A stretch of DNA of 64,000 bases from Rhodospirillaceae bacterium (GTDB taxonomy: Bacteria; Pseudomonadota; Alphaproteobacteria; Rhodospirillales; JABHCV01): NCBI GenBank assembly GCA_018662005.1, contig JABJHA010000002.1, positions 208,101 through 272,100 on the forward strand, written 5' to 3'. Within the stretch, counting starts at the first letter, position 1, and every line of letters begins with the position of its first letter. The notes under the pieces were generated by a model. That model had not been told where the DNA came from. It searched no databases and was given only the letters and a program-made list of their open reading frames with translations. Below, one piece after another: positions 53,392-63,059 of this stretch. A program made the translations under genes and the position numbers.

Positions 53392-54597
53392 ATGAGGCGA
53401 AGTAAATTTCTAAAAATCAGTTCGATTGCGCTTTTAGGGGGGCTGGTTGCCTCTATGGCGACCGCCGCGGAAACCATCAAACTTGGTGACATGAACGCCT
53501 ACACCCGCTTGGCGGCCATTGCCGGACCTTACAAAAAAGGCCTGGATCTGGGCATCAAGGAAATCAATGCCGCCGGCGGCGTCCTTGGCCAGCAGCTTGA
53601 AGTCATTTCACGCGACACCCAGGGCAAGCCAAGCGTTGCCGTGAAAATCGCTGAAGAAATGGCGTCCCGCGACAAGGTCGCGATGTTAATCGGCACGACG
53701 TTCTCCCATGTCGGCCTTGCCTTAGGCGCCTTCGCCGACAATCGTAAAATGGTTTATCTGGCTTCGGGCCCTCTGGCCGACGCCATTGTCTGGGGTAAGG
53801 GCAACCCATACACCTTCCGTCTGCGCTCCAGCGTTCACATGATGGCTTCCATGCTGGTTGATCAGGCCGTTAAAAAGAATGCCAAGCGCTGGGCCACCAT
53901 CGCGCCGAATTTTGCTTTCGGCAAAGAAGCCGTTGCCGCTTTCAAGAAGGTCCTGAAAGAACGTCAGCCTGATGTCGAATTTGTCGCCGAACAATGGCCG
54001 GCCGCTTTCAAAATTGATGCCGGCGCTGAAGTTCAGGCCCTGGCACAATCAAAGCCCGATGCCATTTTCAATGCCACGTTTGGATCAGACCTTGCCAAGT
54101 TCGCCCACGAAGGACGCCTGCGCGGCTTGTTTAAGGACCGCCTGGTGGTCAGTGTGCTGACCGGCGAGCCGGAATACATCGACCCCTTGAAAGGCGATGC
54201 ACCTGAAGGCTGGTTGGTGACCGGGTATCCCTGGTATGGCATCGATACGCCAATCCACAATGTTTTCAAAGCGGCCTACGAAAAGGAATACAACGATTAT
54301 CCCCGGGTTAATTCTGTGATCGGATACGTCACCGCCTACACCGTTAAAGCGGCCTTGATGAAAGCCGGTTCAACGGATTCAGAAAAAATCCGCGCCGCCA
54401 TGGAAGGCTTAAAAGTGGGCACCCCGTTCGGTGATATCAAATTCCGTGAAATTGACAACCAGGCGACACTTGGAATCTATACCGGCTGGACCAAGTTGAA
54501 AGACGGCGGCGGAATTATGGTCGATTACGAATTCCGTGATGGTGCCAATTACTCGCCATCAGACGAGGAAGTACGTAAGATGCGACCTGCAGACTAA
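53392..54597 (+). CDS. ABC transporter substrate-binding protein, Liv (branched-chain amino acid) type
   Basis: 401 aa. A Sec signal peptide (residues 1-25, SSIALLGGLVASMATAAE) precedes a periplasmic-binding fold typical of the LivJ family (ETIKLGDMNAYTRLAAIAGPYKKGLDLGIKEINAAGGVLG). AGGAGG lies before the ATG. Family members bind amino acids, betaines, amides or aromatic acids. The location beside carnitine and F420 genes suggests uptake of a substrate for that pathway. A strong terminator follows it. Confidence 0.9.
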   Translation: MRRSKFLKISSIALLGGLVASMATAAETIKLGDMNAYTRLAAIAGPYKKGLDLGIKEINAAGGVLGQQLEVISRDTQGKPSVAVKIAEEMASRDKVAMLIGTTFSHVGLALGAFADNRKMVYLASGPLADAIVWGKGNPYTFRLRSSVHMMASMLVDQAVKKNAKRWATIAPNFAFGKEAVAAFKKVLKERQPDVEFVAEQWPAAFKIDAGAEVQALAQSKPDAIFNATFGSDLAKFAHEGRLRGLFKDRLVVSVLTGEPEYIDPLKGDAPEGWLVTGYPWYGIDTPIHNVFKAAYEKEYNDYPRVNSVIGYVTAYTVKAALMKAGSTDSEKIRAAMEGLKVGTPFGDIKFREIDNQATLGIYTGWTKLKDGGGIMVDYEFRDGANYSPSDEEVRKMRPAD

Positions 54598-54609
54598 TTA
54601 GCACCCTCC

Positions 54610-54649
54610 CCGGGGCACTGCTAATGTAAAGCGTGCCCCGGTTTTTTTT
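54610..54649 (+). terminator. Rho-independent terminator/attenuator after the binding-protein gene
   Basis: CCGGGGCAC (54610-54618) pairs perfectly with GTGCCCCGG (54633-54641) and eight T follow. It separates the binding protein from the permease genes, so the binding protein is probably made in excess. Confidence 0.9.
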
Positions 54650-54675
54650 GTCTTTTTTACGAGGACAGGTGAAGA

Positions 54676-56532
54676 ATGGGTTTCTATGTCGTCCAGTTTC
54701 TCACTGGACTTTCCAGTGCCTCGGCGCTTTTCCTGGTTGCATCGGGCCTGTCGATCATCTTTGGCGTCACCCGGGTGGTCAACTTCGCCCATGGGTCCCT
54801 GTACATGCTGGGCGCTTTTATCGGCTATTCGCTGGTTGGGGTGCTGAGTGGCATGTTCGGCTATTGGATCAGTATTCTCCTGGCCGCCGTGATTGTCGGG
54901 CTGATCGCGGTGCTGATTGAAATTCTGATTTTGCGCAGGGTTTATCAGGCCCCCGAACTATTCCAGCTTGTCGCCACCTTTGGCCCCATTCTGATTATTC
55001 AAGACGTCGCTTTGAGCATCTGGGGCCCCGAAGACCTGTTCAGTGTCTCGGCCCCGGGCCTGGATGGCGCGATCATGATCATGGGCACAGCCATGCCGGA
55101 ATATGACCTGGCCCTGATCGCCCTCAGTTTTCTGGTTTTGGGCGGATTGTGGCTTTTATTTAACCGCACCCGCTGGGGAACCCTGGTCAGGGCCGCGACC
55201 GAAGACCGCGACATGGTCAGCGCACTGGGGGTCAACCAGACATGGCTGTTCACGGCGACTTTTTTCTTAGGCTCGTTCCTGGCCGCTTTAGGGGGTGCCG
55301 CGCAACTGCCCAAGGGCGGCGCTTCGCTGATTATGGATTTTGAAATTCTGGCGCCGATATTTGTCGTTGTCGTCATCGGCGGCATGGGTTCGATTCTAGG
55401 CGCTTTTCTGGCCGCCTTGTTGATTTCCGAACTGAACGCCTTCGCCATTCTTGTCTGGCCGGAAAGCACCCTTGGCCTGATGTTCGTGGTTATGGCGATT
55501 GTCCTGATCGCCCGTCCCTGGGGCTTGTTCGGCAAACCCGAGGCGGCCGGCCAGCATGGCCAGGTCGGTCCACCCGACCAGCCCTACCGGCCGCTGTCGC
55601 GAAAGTCGTTGCTGGCGTTCGCCGGGGTGTTGGGGTTGTTGCTGTTGCTTCCTGTGCTGGTCAGCGAGTTTTCCCTGGTCCTGGTCATGGACATGGTGAT
55701 CCTGTCCCTGTTTGCCGCCAGTATTCATTACTTGATGGGGCCGGGCGGGCTGGTGTCGTTTGGTCACGCCGCCTTTTTCGGTGGCGGCGCCTATTCCGTC
55801 GCCCTGCTGCACGAACATTTCGACACCCCCATGGAAATCGCCTTCATTATGGGGCCCATCGGTGCCGGTATTCTGGCCCTGGCCATCGGCTGGTTTTGCG
55901 TCCGACGATCAGGCGTCTATCTGGCCATGCTGACCCTGGCTTTTGCGCAAGTCGCCTGGTCGATCTCTTTTCAGTGGGGCGACGTCACAGGCGGCGACGA
56001 CGGCATTATCGGCGTCTGGCCAAGTTCCTGGGCCAGCTCGAAGGTGGCTTACTATTACCTGACCCTTTTGTTTGGTATTGGCGGCATTATTGTTTTGCGC
56101 CGGACCCTGTTCACGCCCTTTGGTTACGCCATGCGGGCGTGCCGGGATTCAAGGCTGCGCAGCGCCTCCATCGGCATCAACATTACCCGCCAGCAATGGC
56201 TGTCGTTCGCTTTTTCCGGGGCTATGGCCGGGTTGGCCGGGGCCCTGTTTGTCTACCTGAAAGGTAGTATTTTCCCAGATGAAATGTCTCTGGCGAGATC
56301 TTTCGACGGCCTGATCATGGTCTTGTTGGGTGGCGTCAAGACGCTGACCGGCCCGATCGCCGGGGCCACCGCCTTCACCTGGCTGGACGACGTGATTTCC
56401 AGGCTGGATTACTGGCGGTTTATCCTGGGAAGCCTGATCATCCTGATCGTGCTGGCCTTCCCACAAGGAATTTCGGGCTATTTCAGGGAACGCTTCGGTT
56501 CCTGGTTCGGCCAGGGGGAGGCGGACCAATGA
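54676..56532 (+). CDS. Fused LivH-LivM ABC transporter permease
   Basis: 618 aa. Residues about 1-290 are LivH-like (FGVTRVVNFAHGSLYMLGAFIG, IFVVVVIGGMGSILGAFLAALLI) and about 310-600 LivM-like (GPGGLVSFGHAAFFGGGAYSV, GKMSL-type loop replaced by DEMSLARSFDGLIMVLLGGVKTLTGP). These are normally two proteins. The linker is proline- and glutamine-rich (QHGQVGPPDQPYRPLS). It forms the whole membrane channel for the Liv-type system. Confidence 0.9.
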   Translation: MGFYVVQFLTGLSSASALFLVASGLSIIFGVTRVVNFAHGSLYMLGAFIGYSLVGVLSGMFGYWISILLAAVIVGLIAVLIEILILRRVYQAPELFQLVATFGPILIIQDVALSIWGPEDLFSVSAPGLDGAIMIMGTAMPEYDLALIALSFLVLGGLWLLFNRTRWGTLVRAATEDRDMVSALGVNQTWLFTATFFLGSFLAALGGAAQLPKGGASLIMDFEILAPIFVVVVIGGMGSILGAFLAALLISELNAFAILVWPESTLGLMFVVMAIVLIARPWGLFGKPEAAGQHGQVGPPDQPYRPLSRKSLLAFAGVLGLLLLLPVLVSEFSLVLVMDMVILSLFAASIHYLMGPGGLVSFGHAAFFGGGAYSVALLHEHFDTPMEIAFIMGPIGAGILALAIGWFCVRRSGVYLAMLTLAFAQVAWSISFQWGDVTGGDDGIIGVWPSSWASSKVAYYYLTLLFGIGGIIVLRRTLFTPFGYAMRACRDSRLRSASIGINITRQQWLSFAFSGAMAGLAGALFVYLKGSIFPDEMSLARSFDGLIMVLLGGVKTLTGPIAGATAFTWLDDVISRLDYWRFILGSLIILIVLAFPQGISGYFRERFGSWFGQGEADQ

Positions 56533-57281
56533 CGGAGTTGGCGCTTGAAGTCAGGGGCCTGGAAAAAGCCTTCGGCGGCGTTATCGCCGTCAACGGTTTG
56601 AATTTCGATCTTCCCAAAGGGGAGCTGTTGGCCTTGATCGGGCCCAATGGCGCAGGCAAGAGCACCAGCTTCAACATCTTGAACGGCCAGTTGAAACCCA
56701 GCGCCGGTTCAGTCAAATTCTTAGGAACCGAACTGGTCGGCTTAAGCCCCCAGGAGATCTGGCGGCACGGGGTCGGGCGAACCTTCCAGATCACCGCCAC
56801 TTACGCTTCGATGACGGTTTGTGAAAACGTCCAAATGGCGCTTCTCAGTTATCATCGGCGGTTGTTTTCCCTGCTTCCCATCGCCGCCAGGCTTTATCGG
56901 GAAGAGGCCCTGGCCCTGTTGGAGCGTGTCGGTATGGTCGATCAGGAAAACAGGCCGTGCAGCGTGCTCGCTTATGGTGATCTTAAACGGGTCGAACTGG
57001 CCGTGGCGCTGGCCAACCAGCCCAACCTGCTGTTGATGGATGAACCAACGGCGGGGATGGCGCCGAAAGAACGGATCGAACTGATGGCGCTGACCAACGA
57101 AATCGTCATTGAACGCGGAATTTCCGTGCTGTTCACCGAACACGATATGGATGTTGTTTTCACCCATGCTGACCGGATCATCGTCCTGGACCGGGGCACC
57201 CTTGTCGCTGAAGGAACGCCGGAAGAAGTCAGGAACAACGATCACGTCCGACAAATCTATCTGGGGTCGCAACATGCTTAA
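56529..57281 (+). CDS. livG: Liv-type ABC transporter ATP-binding protein LivG
   Basis: 250 aa. Walker A GPNGAGKST near residue 37, a degenerate signature YGDLKRVELAVALA and Walker B LLLMDEPTAGM are present, and the C-terminal NDHVRQIYLG tail is LivG-like. It overlaps the permease gene by four bases and livF by eight, so the transporter genes are tightly coupled. Confidence 0.92.
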   Translation: MTELALEVRGLEKAFGGVIAVNGLNFDLPKGELLALIGPNGAGKSTSFNILNGQLKPSAGSVKFLGTELVGLSPQEIWRHGVGRTFQITATYASMTVCENVQMALLSYHRRLFSLLPIAARLYREEALALLERVGMVDQENRPCSVLAYGDLKRVELAVALANQPNLLLMDEPTAGMAPKERIELMALTNEIVIERGISVLFTEHDMDVVFTHADRIIVLDRGTLVAEGTPEEVRNNDHVRQIYLGSQHA

Positions 57282-57975
57282 GGTCAGTGGACTTCATTCA
57301 TATTACGGTCGCGCCCATATCCTGTCAGAGGTATCGCTGGAAATCGGACGCGGCGAAATTCTCGCCCTGCTAGGCCGCAACGGAGCCGGCAAATCGACGA
57401 CCTTGAAAAGTATTATCGGCCTGGTCACACCGGCCCAAGGAACCATCGAATTCCAGGGTGAGGCCATCCAAGGCCTGCCCTCCTTCGTGATTTCAAGAAA
57501 AGGCATTGGTTACACGCCCGAAGACCGGCGCATCTTCGCCGGACTGACGGTTACCGAAAACCTTGAAGTCGGCAGGCAGCCCGAACGCCAGGGCGCGCCT
57601 TTCTGGACGCTGGAGAAACTGTTCGACATGTTTCCCAATCTGGCCGAACTGAGGGACCGCCCGGGCGGTTATATCAGCGGCGGCGAACAACAAATGCTGA
57701 CCATCGCCCGCACGCTTATGGGCAACCCGTCGGCGATCCTGCTGGACGAGCCTTCCGAAGGCCTGGCCCCGATCATTGTCGACAAAATGATTGAAACCAT
57801 CCTGACCCTTAAATCGGAAGGCCTGTCGGTTATCCTGTCGGAACAAAACCTGAGCTTTGCGTCCCGAGTCGCCGACCGGGCGACGATTATCGAAAAAGGC
57901 CAGATCAGGTATGAAGGCACCATGGCCGAGTTGCAAGACAACCCGGATATTCGAAATGCCTACCTGAGCGTCTAG
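57274..57975 (+). CDS. livF: Liv-type ABC transporter ATP-binding protein LivF
   Basis: 233 aa from the ATG at 57274; the open frame extends upstream through livG but residues before MLKVSGLHSYYG do not match the family. Walker A GRNGAGKST, signature SGGEQQMLTIARTL and Walker B AILLDEPSEGLAPI are clear. It pairs with LivG to drive transport. Confidence 0.92.
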   Translation: MLKVSGLHSYYGRAHILSEVSLEIGRGEILALLGRNGAGKSTTLKSIIGLVTPAQGTIEFQGEAIQGLPSFVISRKGIGYTPEDRRIFAGLTVTENLEVGRQPERQGAPFWTLEKLFDMFPNLAELRDRPGGYISGGEQQMLTIARTLMGNPSAILLDEPSEGLAPIIVDKMIETILTLKSEGLSVILSEQNLSFASRVADRATIIEKGQIRYEGTMAELQDNPDIRNAYLSV

Positions 57976-57995
57976 ACATTGGCCGGAGAAAACCC

Positions 57996-59177
57996 ATGCA
58001 GATATCTATAATCGGCGGCGGTTTTGCCGGTCTTTGGGCGGCCATGAGCGGGGCCGCGGAGAGAAGCCGTTTAGGCGTTTCCTCCGAAGATTTATCCATT
58101 AACCTGATCAGCGACAGCCCCGATCTGGTTATTCGCCCGCGCTTGTATGAAGGGGCCGCCAGCGACATGCGGGTGGCCTTGCAGCCGTTGCTTCAAGTGA
58201 TCGACGTCGACTTCCGGATCGCCCGGGTTGCAGATATTCAGCCCAATGAAAAACAGATCGTCCTGGAAGGAGCGGAACCGGGCTCAAGCCTTTCCTATGA
58301 CAGCCTGATTTTGGCCAGTGGCAGTCGCATGAGAAAACTTCAGTTTCCGGGCGCCAGCCAATACGGCTTTAACATCGATACTTATGATGAAACCGCCCGC
58401 TTCGATCAACATCTGGCAGAGCTTGTAATAACCAGTGAAACATTAACCGTCGTTGTCGTCGGTTCCGGCTCGACGGGCCTGGAACTGGTGACGGAATTGC
58501 GGAAGCGGCTGGGCCCCGAGGCCCACTTGATTTTACTGGACCATTCATCGCAGGTGGCCCGCAATATGGGCGTCAGCCTGAACCCTGTCATTGTTCGCGC
58601 TTTATCGGACTGTGATGTTGATGTCAGGATTAATTCAAACATTGCCTCCATGGATAAACAGGGACTCGTTTTGGAAGATGGCGGGGAAATCAAATCCGGG
58701 GCCGTGGTCTTCGCAACCGGCCTGGAGGCGAGCCCGCTGACCGAGGCTTTCGACGGTGAAAAAGATCGCGCCGGGCGGCTTCATGTGGATCAATATCTGA
58801 ACCTGCCCGCTGACGGCAGTGTTTTCATTGCCGGCGATACGGCACGGGGCATGGCCGATGACGACCACACCACATTCATGTGCTGTCAGCATGCCCTGCA
58901 GCTGGGCCGTTTTGCCGGCCATAATTCCGTGCGCAGTCTGATGGGAAAACCGTTGAAGCTTTATCGCCAGGAGAACTATGTCACCTGTCTGGACCTGGGC
59001 CCCGCCGGCGCCGTTTATACCACGGGGTGGGAACGGGAAATTCAGAATACGGGAGTCGAGGGAAAGGAGATCAAAAAAAGAATCAACCATAAAAGAATTT
59101 ATCCTCCCGGGGCCGAGGCAAGTGCAGAGTCGATTTTTCAGTTCATTACGCTCGAGCCCGAAGCCGTGTCCCGCTGA
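57996..59177 (+). CDS. NDH-2-like FAD-dependent NAD(P)H oxidoreductase
   Basis: 393 aa. The first FAD motif is IIGGGFAGLWAA at residue 5, the second dinucleotide site VVVVGSGSTGLELVTEL near 152 and the C-terminal FAD contact FIAGDTARG near 279. It resembles type II NADH dehydrogenases and other flavoprotein disulfide reductase-family oxidases of quinones. It follows livF by 20 bp and may share the operon. A membrane helix is not obvious, so peripheral membrane or cytosolic location is likely. Confidence 0.75.
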   Translation: MQISIIGGGFAGLWAAMSGAAERSRLGVSSEDLSINLISDSPDLVIRPRLYEGAASDMRVALQPLLQVIDVDFRIARVADIQPNEKQIVLEGAEPGSSLSYDSLILASGSRMRKLQFPGASQYGFNIDTYDETARFDQHLAELVITSETLTVVVVGSGSTGLELVTELRKRLGPEAHLILLDHSSQVARNMGVSLNPVIVRALSDCDVDVRINSNIASMDKQGLVLEDGGEIKSGAVVFATGLEASPLTEAFDGEKDRAGRLHVDQYLNLPADGSVFIAGDTARGMADDDHTTFMCCQHALQLGRFAGHNSVRSLMGKPLKLYRQENYVTCLDLGPAGAVYTTGWEREIQNTGVEGKEIKKRINHKRIYPPGAEASAESIFQFITLEPEAVSR

Positions 59178-59493
59178 ATATAGCAGAGGGTCATCGGTTT
59201 CGACCAGACGAGGTCGAAAGTTCTGTTCGTTTCATGGAGTGCCTCTGCTTTCTTGTTTTTCGCGACGAGTCATATTTGACCATTATGCGAACTCAAGAAA
59301 CCAAAGCAGAACGGAATCAGTATTCACAAATAATCTCATGAAGAGATTTTGGGGGCGATTCCTGGTTGTAGGGACAGTCATTATTCAGGGAGAATAATTT
59401 ATATTCAGGTGACTGGTCGAAAAGTAATAATGCTCGAATTCAAGAAGAACTAAAGCACTATGCTCTTGAATCCTAAAACTCCCTAAAATACAG
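59178..59493. other. Gap with a hairpin and no gene
   Basis: 316 bp; the only structure seen is the TTTCGACC/GGTCGAAA hairpin at 59198-59219. No other feature recognised. Confidence 0.5.
59198..59219 (+). terminator. Hairpin after the flavoprotein gene
   Basis: TTTCGACC (59198-59205) pairs perfectly with GGTCGAAA (59212-59219) around AGACGA, 20 bp after the stop. The following bases are only moderately T-rich. Confidence 0.5.
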
Positions 59494-60388
59494 CTAACCC
59501 TTAAATACATTTTCTCGATGATATTTAAGAAAATGAGGGTGCGGGCAGAACTCCTTACATAACGGAGGAAATAATTTTCCTTCAGGATTTATCAAGCGTT
59601 CCATGGTGTCAGGCACACTTTCTCTCGCCTGAAGTATCGTCAAGTCATCATCCAGCGATAGCAATCCTCTATCAAACATCCAATGAACAGTGCCGGAAAG
59701 CGCCAAGCCATTCCGGATGGTATCGGGGCCATTTTCTGCCACGGGGCGTATGTGTGCCGCCTGGGCTTCCGAGCGCCCTCCACCATTGATAATCCTCAAA
59801 CCGGTGATCGCACACGTATTATTGTACGCAGACTTAACCTGACGGGAGAACGCAGCATCTCGAAATGGTCTCGAAACCAAGCGTTCAACCATAGGCCTTT
59901 CGAATTCCAGTTGCTCTTCGGCCAGGCCGGGGGTCACATTTTGATTTTCTGTCACGGGTCCGATAATATTTGAGAACCCGGCTTGAAGAATAAGGTCATA
60001 CTCTTCATCTGGCATTGAACGAACGGATCGACCAAAGGCACCTTTGTTTGTGCTTCCATCGTCCTTTTGAAGCGCACTTTCAAAATATTGCTCACCCTCT
60101 TTAAAAGGAACTTCTCGTTCGAATTCCAGATAATCTTCAACAAAAGCATAGATAATGATCGGTCACAACCGGATCAGGTTGAATTGAATTCAAACGGGCG
60201 GTTGCAAAATATTCTTGCCTACCGCCACTGCTGTTCAAATCTGTGCTAGATCTGCGGGGCTCATAATAGACAATCCAATCGCCCTTCGCCGCTTCAACCT
60301 GACGTAAATATGTGCGTGGAAAATGGTATTTTCCTGGTTGATCATCATAAGCAGAGTCGGGTTTCGCTATAAAAACAGCTTTTGTCAT
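59494..60388 (-). pseudogene. HNH endonuclease gene split by a one-base insertion
   Basis: The N-terminal frame starts at 60388 (MTKAVFIAKPDSAYDDQPG) and stops at 60137. The same protein resumes in the next frame and runs to 59494, with the HNH region CAITGLRI, EAQAAHIRPV and NGLALSGTVHWMFDRGLLSLDDD. Skipping the base at 60151 restores one continuous reading frame of about 297 codons (DHY joined to YAFVEDYLEFE). The family is a 300-aa HNH nuclease of restriction-like type. It is either a recent frameshift or a sequencing error. Confidence 0.8.
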
Positions 60389-60760
60389 TGCTAGCCCCCA
60401 TCCCCTCAAATTGATCTATATGGTCTTACAACCGTACCAGGTATTTTCTGGACAGACCAGAACCCCCCTAAGGGGCGACAAGAAATAAAAATTCAATAAG
60501 TGTATTATGAAAAGGGTTGGTGGGCCCGGCAGGACTATGGAAATCCCCTAATGTCAAAGGGTTAAGGGAAAGTTTGGAGAACTAAAGTTGCATTTGAGAT
60601 CAATGGGTTGCATGGGATTTTCCCAAACTTTTCATCCCCATTTTCTGGATTGATCGTACCATACTTATTCTGACAATCCCATGAATGTTATTGGATGAAA
60701 ATGGATGGACAATTGGATGGCGCTGTGGCATCCTCAAATTGGATGAAAATGGATGGATAA
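60389..60760. other. Gap with direct repeats upstream of the Fic gene
   Basis: 372 bp with no gene. Its right half contains repeated TTGGATGAAAATGGATGGA elements described next. Confidence 0.5.
60691..60757 (+). repeat. 19-bp direct repeats before the Fic gene
   Basis: TTGGATGAAAATGGATGGA occurs at 60691-60709 and 60739-60757, a 48-bp period, with a partial AATTGGATGG at 60711-60720. The second copy ends 3 bp before the Fic start codon, so a bound protein would block initiation. The Fic protein has its own winged-helix tail. Confidence 0.6.
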
Positions 60761-61819
60761 ATGGTTGCCACAATCAACACCTCGACACTCAAGGTCACCA
60801 ACGAGATTTTATCTCTGATTTCCGAGATTGATGAGTTCAAAGGTGCATGGCGTGCAATCGGACGGATTGCACCGGAACGATTGACCAGCCTTCGCCGTGT
60901 CGCGACTATCGAAAGTGTTGGTTCTTCGACCAGGATTGAAGGAGCAAAACTGACTGACCGTGAAGTTGAAAAGCTTCTGTCCAACATTGAGATTAAATCC
61001 TTCACCTCTCGAGACGAGCAAGAAGTAGCCGGTTATGCAGACGCCATGGAGGTCATTTTTTCCAACTGGGAATCGATAGACCTGACGGAAAACCATATCA
61101 AGCAGGTCCATCGTGATCTTCTGAAATTCTCCAACAAGGACGAGCGCCATCGTGGAGAATACAAGACCCTGCCAAATCATGTGGAAGCCTTCGGCGAAGA
61201 CGGGAAAAGCATGGGTGTTGTATTTCAGACGGCGGCACCTTTTGATACTCCGCGCCTAATGGCAGAACTGGTCGAATGGACTAGGACAAACCTGAAATCC
61301 CGAGAGACCCATCCTCTGCTTGTGATTGCCGTATTCGTTGTCGTGTTTCTTGAAATCCATCCCTTTCAAGATGGAAATGGGCGCATCTCCAGAATTTTGA
61401 CAACACTTTTGCTGTTGCGAGCAGGATACGCATACGTGCCCTTCAGTTCCTTGGAAAGTATCATTGAGCAAAGCAAGGAAGCTTATTATCTAGCACTGCG
61501 GCAGACTCAAGGCTCCATCCGTACTGACCAACCAGACTGGCAGTCGTGGGTCACTTATTTCTTGAAGGTGCTCAAACAACACAAGGATCGTCTGGAAAGC
61601 AAGATTGAGCGTGAGCGGCTCATTCTTGGAGACCTGCCTGAATTATCAGTTCAAATTCTGAATATGGCTCGGGACCATGGGCGGGTCTCCGTTGGTGACG
61701 TAGCCAAGGCGACCGGTGCGAGCAGGAATACCGTCAAAGATCATATTCGTTCATTAACCGAAAACGATCACTTGGAACGCCACGGTGCTGGTCGGGGCAC
61801 TTGGTATTCACTTGCTTAA
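60761..61819 (+). CDS. Fic-domain protein (class II, N-terminal inhibitory motif) with C-terminal winged helix
   Basis: 352 aa. The inhibitory motif STRIEG spans residues 56-61 and the Fic active site HPFQDGNGRISR spans 200-211, complete with catalytic His. The last 60 residues form a winged helix (VSVGDVAKATGASRNTVKDHIRSL). Fic enzymes transfer AMP or similar groups to target proteins, and this class is held inactive by its own helix. The combination suggests a self-regulated toxin-like or stress protein. Confidence 0.9.
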   Translation: MVATINTSTLKVTNEILSLISEIDEFKGAWRAIGRIAPERLTSLRRVATIESVGSSTRIEGAKLTDREVEKLLSNIEIKSFTSRDEQEVAGYADAMEVIFSNWESIDLTENHIKQVHRDLLKFSNKDERHRGEYKTLPNHVEAFGEDGKSMGVVFQTAAPFDTPRLMAELVEWTRTNLKSRETHPLLVIAVFVVVFLEIHPFQDGNGRISRILTTLLLLRAGYAYVPFSSLESIIEQSKEAYYLALRQTQGSIRTDQPDWQSWVTYFLKVLKQHKDRLESKIERERLILGDLPELSVQILNMARDHGRVSVGDVAKATGASRNTVKDHIRSLTENDHLERHGAGRGTWYSLA

Positions 61820-62008
61820 GTATGAGGCAAGGTAAAGCAGGGTATAACCCGCAAACCGTTGATTTGACAATACTCACCCCTCTTGGTGTGGATGGCACTT
61901 TACCTGCCAAAATGCATACCGATCATGAAGGCAATCAACCCTATCGTGGTCCACTTAATCAGAAACCATGCGGCACGAAACGGGAATGTGATCACACGAG
62001 CCATGGCG

Positions 62009-62635
62009 TCACCCACAATCCACTAATTTCCGCTTCGCCTCGGTATCGCTTTGGATATATCGCTGGGTGGTCGCGAGTGATGAGTGACCGGCAAGGTCTT
62101 GTACGTCTTTCAAACTTCCGCCAACACGTGATGTGTTCTTCGCCCAACGGGTAATTGCGGTACGCCTTCCTGAGTGGGATGAACAGCCATCAAACCCAAG
62201 GTTGCCATACAACCGTTTGAACCAGTGTGCGATGGAGTTGGCTGACATCCGCCCTCCTCTTTCGCTGGTAATCACGTTGGATGCCAGATCGAACGGAAAG
62301 CCTTTTTCCAATCGCTTTGCAACGGCAAAGTCCTTCAAGGTTTCCAATGCCACTTTCAAATCCTTATTCAGCGGGATCGTTCTGCCACCATTTTTGCCTT
62401 TCGAGGCTACGTTCTGAAGGGCAATAGAATTTCCGATGTTGCCTTCCGGATCTGTAACCATCTGCCAAGTGATAGATGCAATCTCTTTTGCGCGAAAACC
62501 GCTTTTCACTGACAGAAGCAGAATAACGATATCGCGCAGGCTGTTTCTCGTTGTTGAGAGAAACTGCAACGTAGTTCTGATCTGAACTTCGGAAAGAATC
62601 TTGGCCTGTTTACCCATCGCCATCATATTCACCAT
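62009..62635 (-). CDS. Short tyrosine recombinase/integrase, catalytic domain only
   Basis: 208 aa. The catalytic residues are visible: Arg 48 (SGFRAKEI), Lys 79/81 (ASKGKNGGRTIPL), His 154 and Arg 157 (HSGRRTAIT), His 184 (LAGHSSLATTQRYI) and nucleophile Tyr 193. The usual N-terminal DNA-binding core domain is absent. No tRNA or repeat suggesting an attachment site was seen nearby. It could be a truncated integrase or a compact recombinase. Confidence 0.85.
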   Translation of the reverse strand: MVNMMAMGKQAKILSEVQIRTTLQFLSTTRNSLRDIVILLLSVKSGFRAKEIASITWQMVTDPEGNIGNSIALQNVASKGKNGGRTIPLNKDLKVALETLKDFAVAKRLEKGFPFDLASNVITSERGGRMSANSIAHWFKRLYGNLGFDGCSSHSGRRTAITRWAKNTSRVGGSLKDVQDLAGHSSLATTQRYIQSDTEAKRKLVDCG

Positions 62636-63001
62636 AATAAGTTATTATAGTAATATTTTATGTCGAATTTGATTATAGAGTCAAGTCAATACGTTCTGAA
62701 ACCCGCATGGTTACTGGCCTCGACATAAAAGATGGGTTTGATGATAAATCCGATTTCATTCGATGAACCAACGAAGATGGTCATTTACAAAACCGCGCTA
62801 CGGTAAAATTCTGTACTTGGAATGTCGGCTTGGGTGCAGATTGCGGAAGTTTGAAAAATCTGTCATTAATGACCGGGTGTAGCCAACAGCGGCTGTTTAG
62901 GTAAATCTAATATTTGCCATCCAGTGGACGTGATAGCGGCATTCTGGAACGTAGATAGCGGCGAGCGTAAGATTTCTTCAGCCGCCCACCGAAAAGATTC
63001 G

Positions 63002-63040
63002 CTGAATTGAATATGAACGACAAGTTCAATATTGGTTCAG
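63002..63040. promoter_or_regulatory. Imperfect inverted repeat upstream of the PhnD-like gene
   Basis: CTGAATTGAATATGAAC faces GTTCAATATTGGTTCAG across GACAA. The arms match except for a few bases. Possible operator. Confidence 0.35.
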
Positions 63041-63059
63041 TGCCAATCCGCCATACTTC

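Noticed and set aside
60691..60757. CRISPR-like array
   Set aside because: Only two full repeats and one partial copy, with no spacer set and no cas genes; more like an operator.
61801..62154. 117-codon plus-strand frame between the Fic gene and the integrase
   Set aside because: It overlaps the end of the Fic gene and runs antisense to the integrase; the text is not protein-like.
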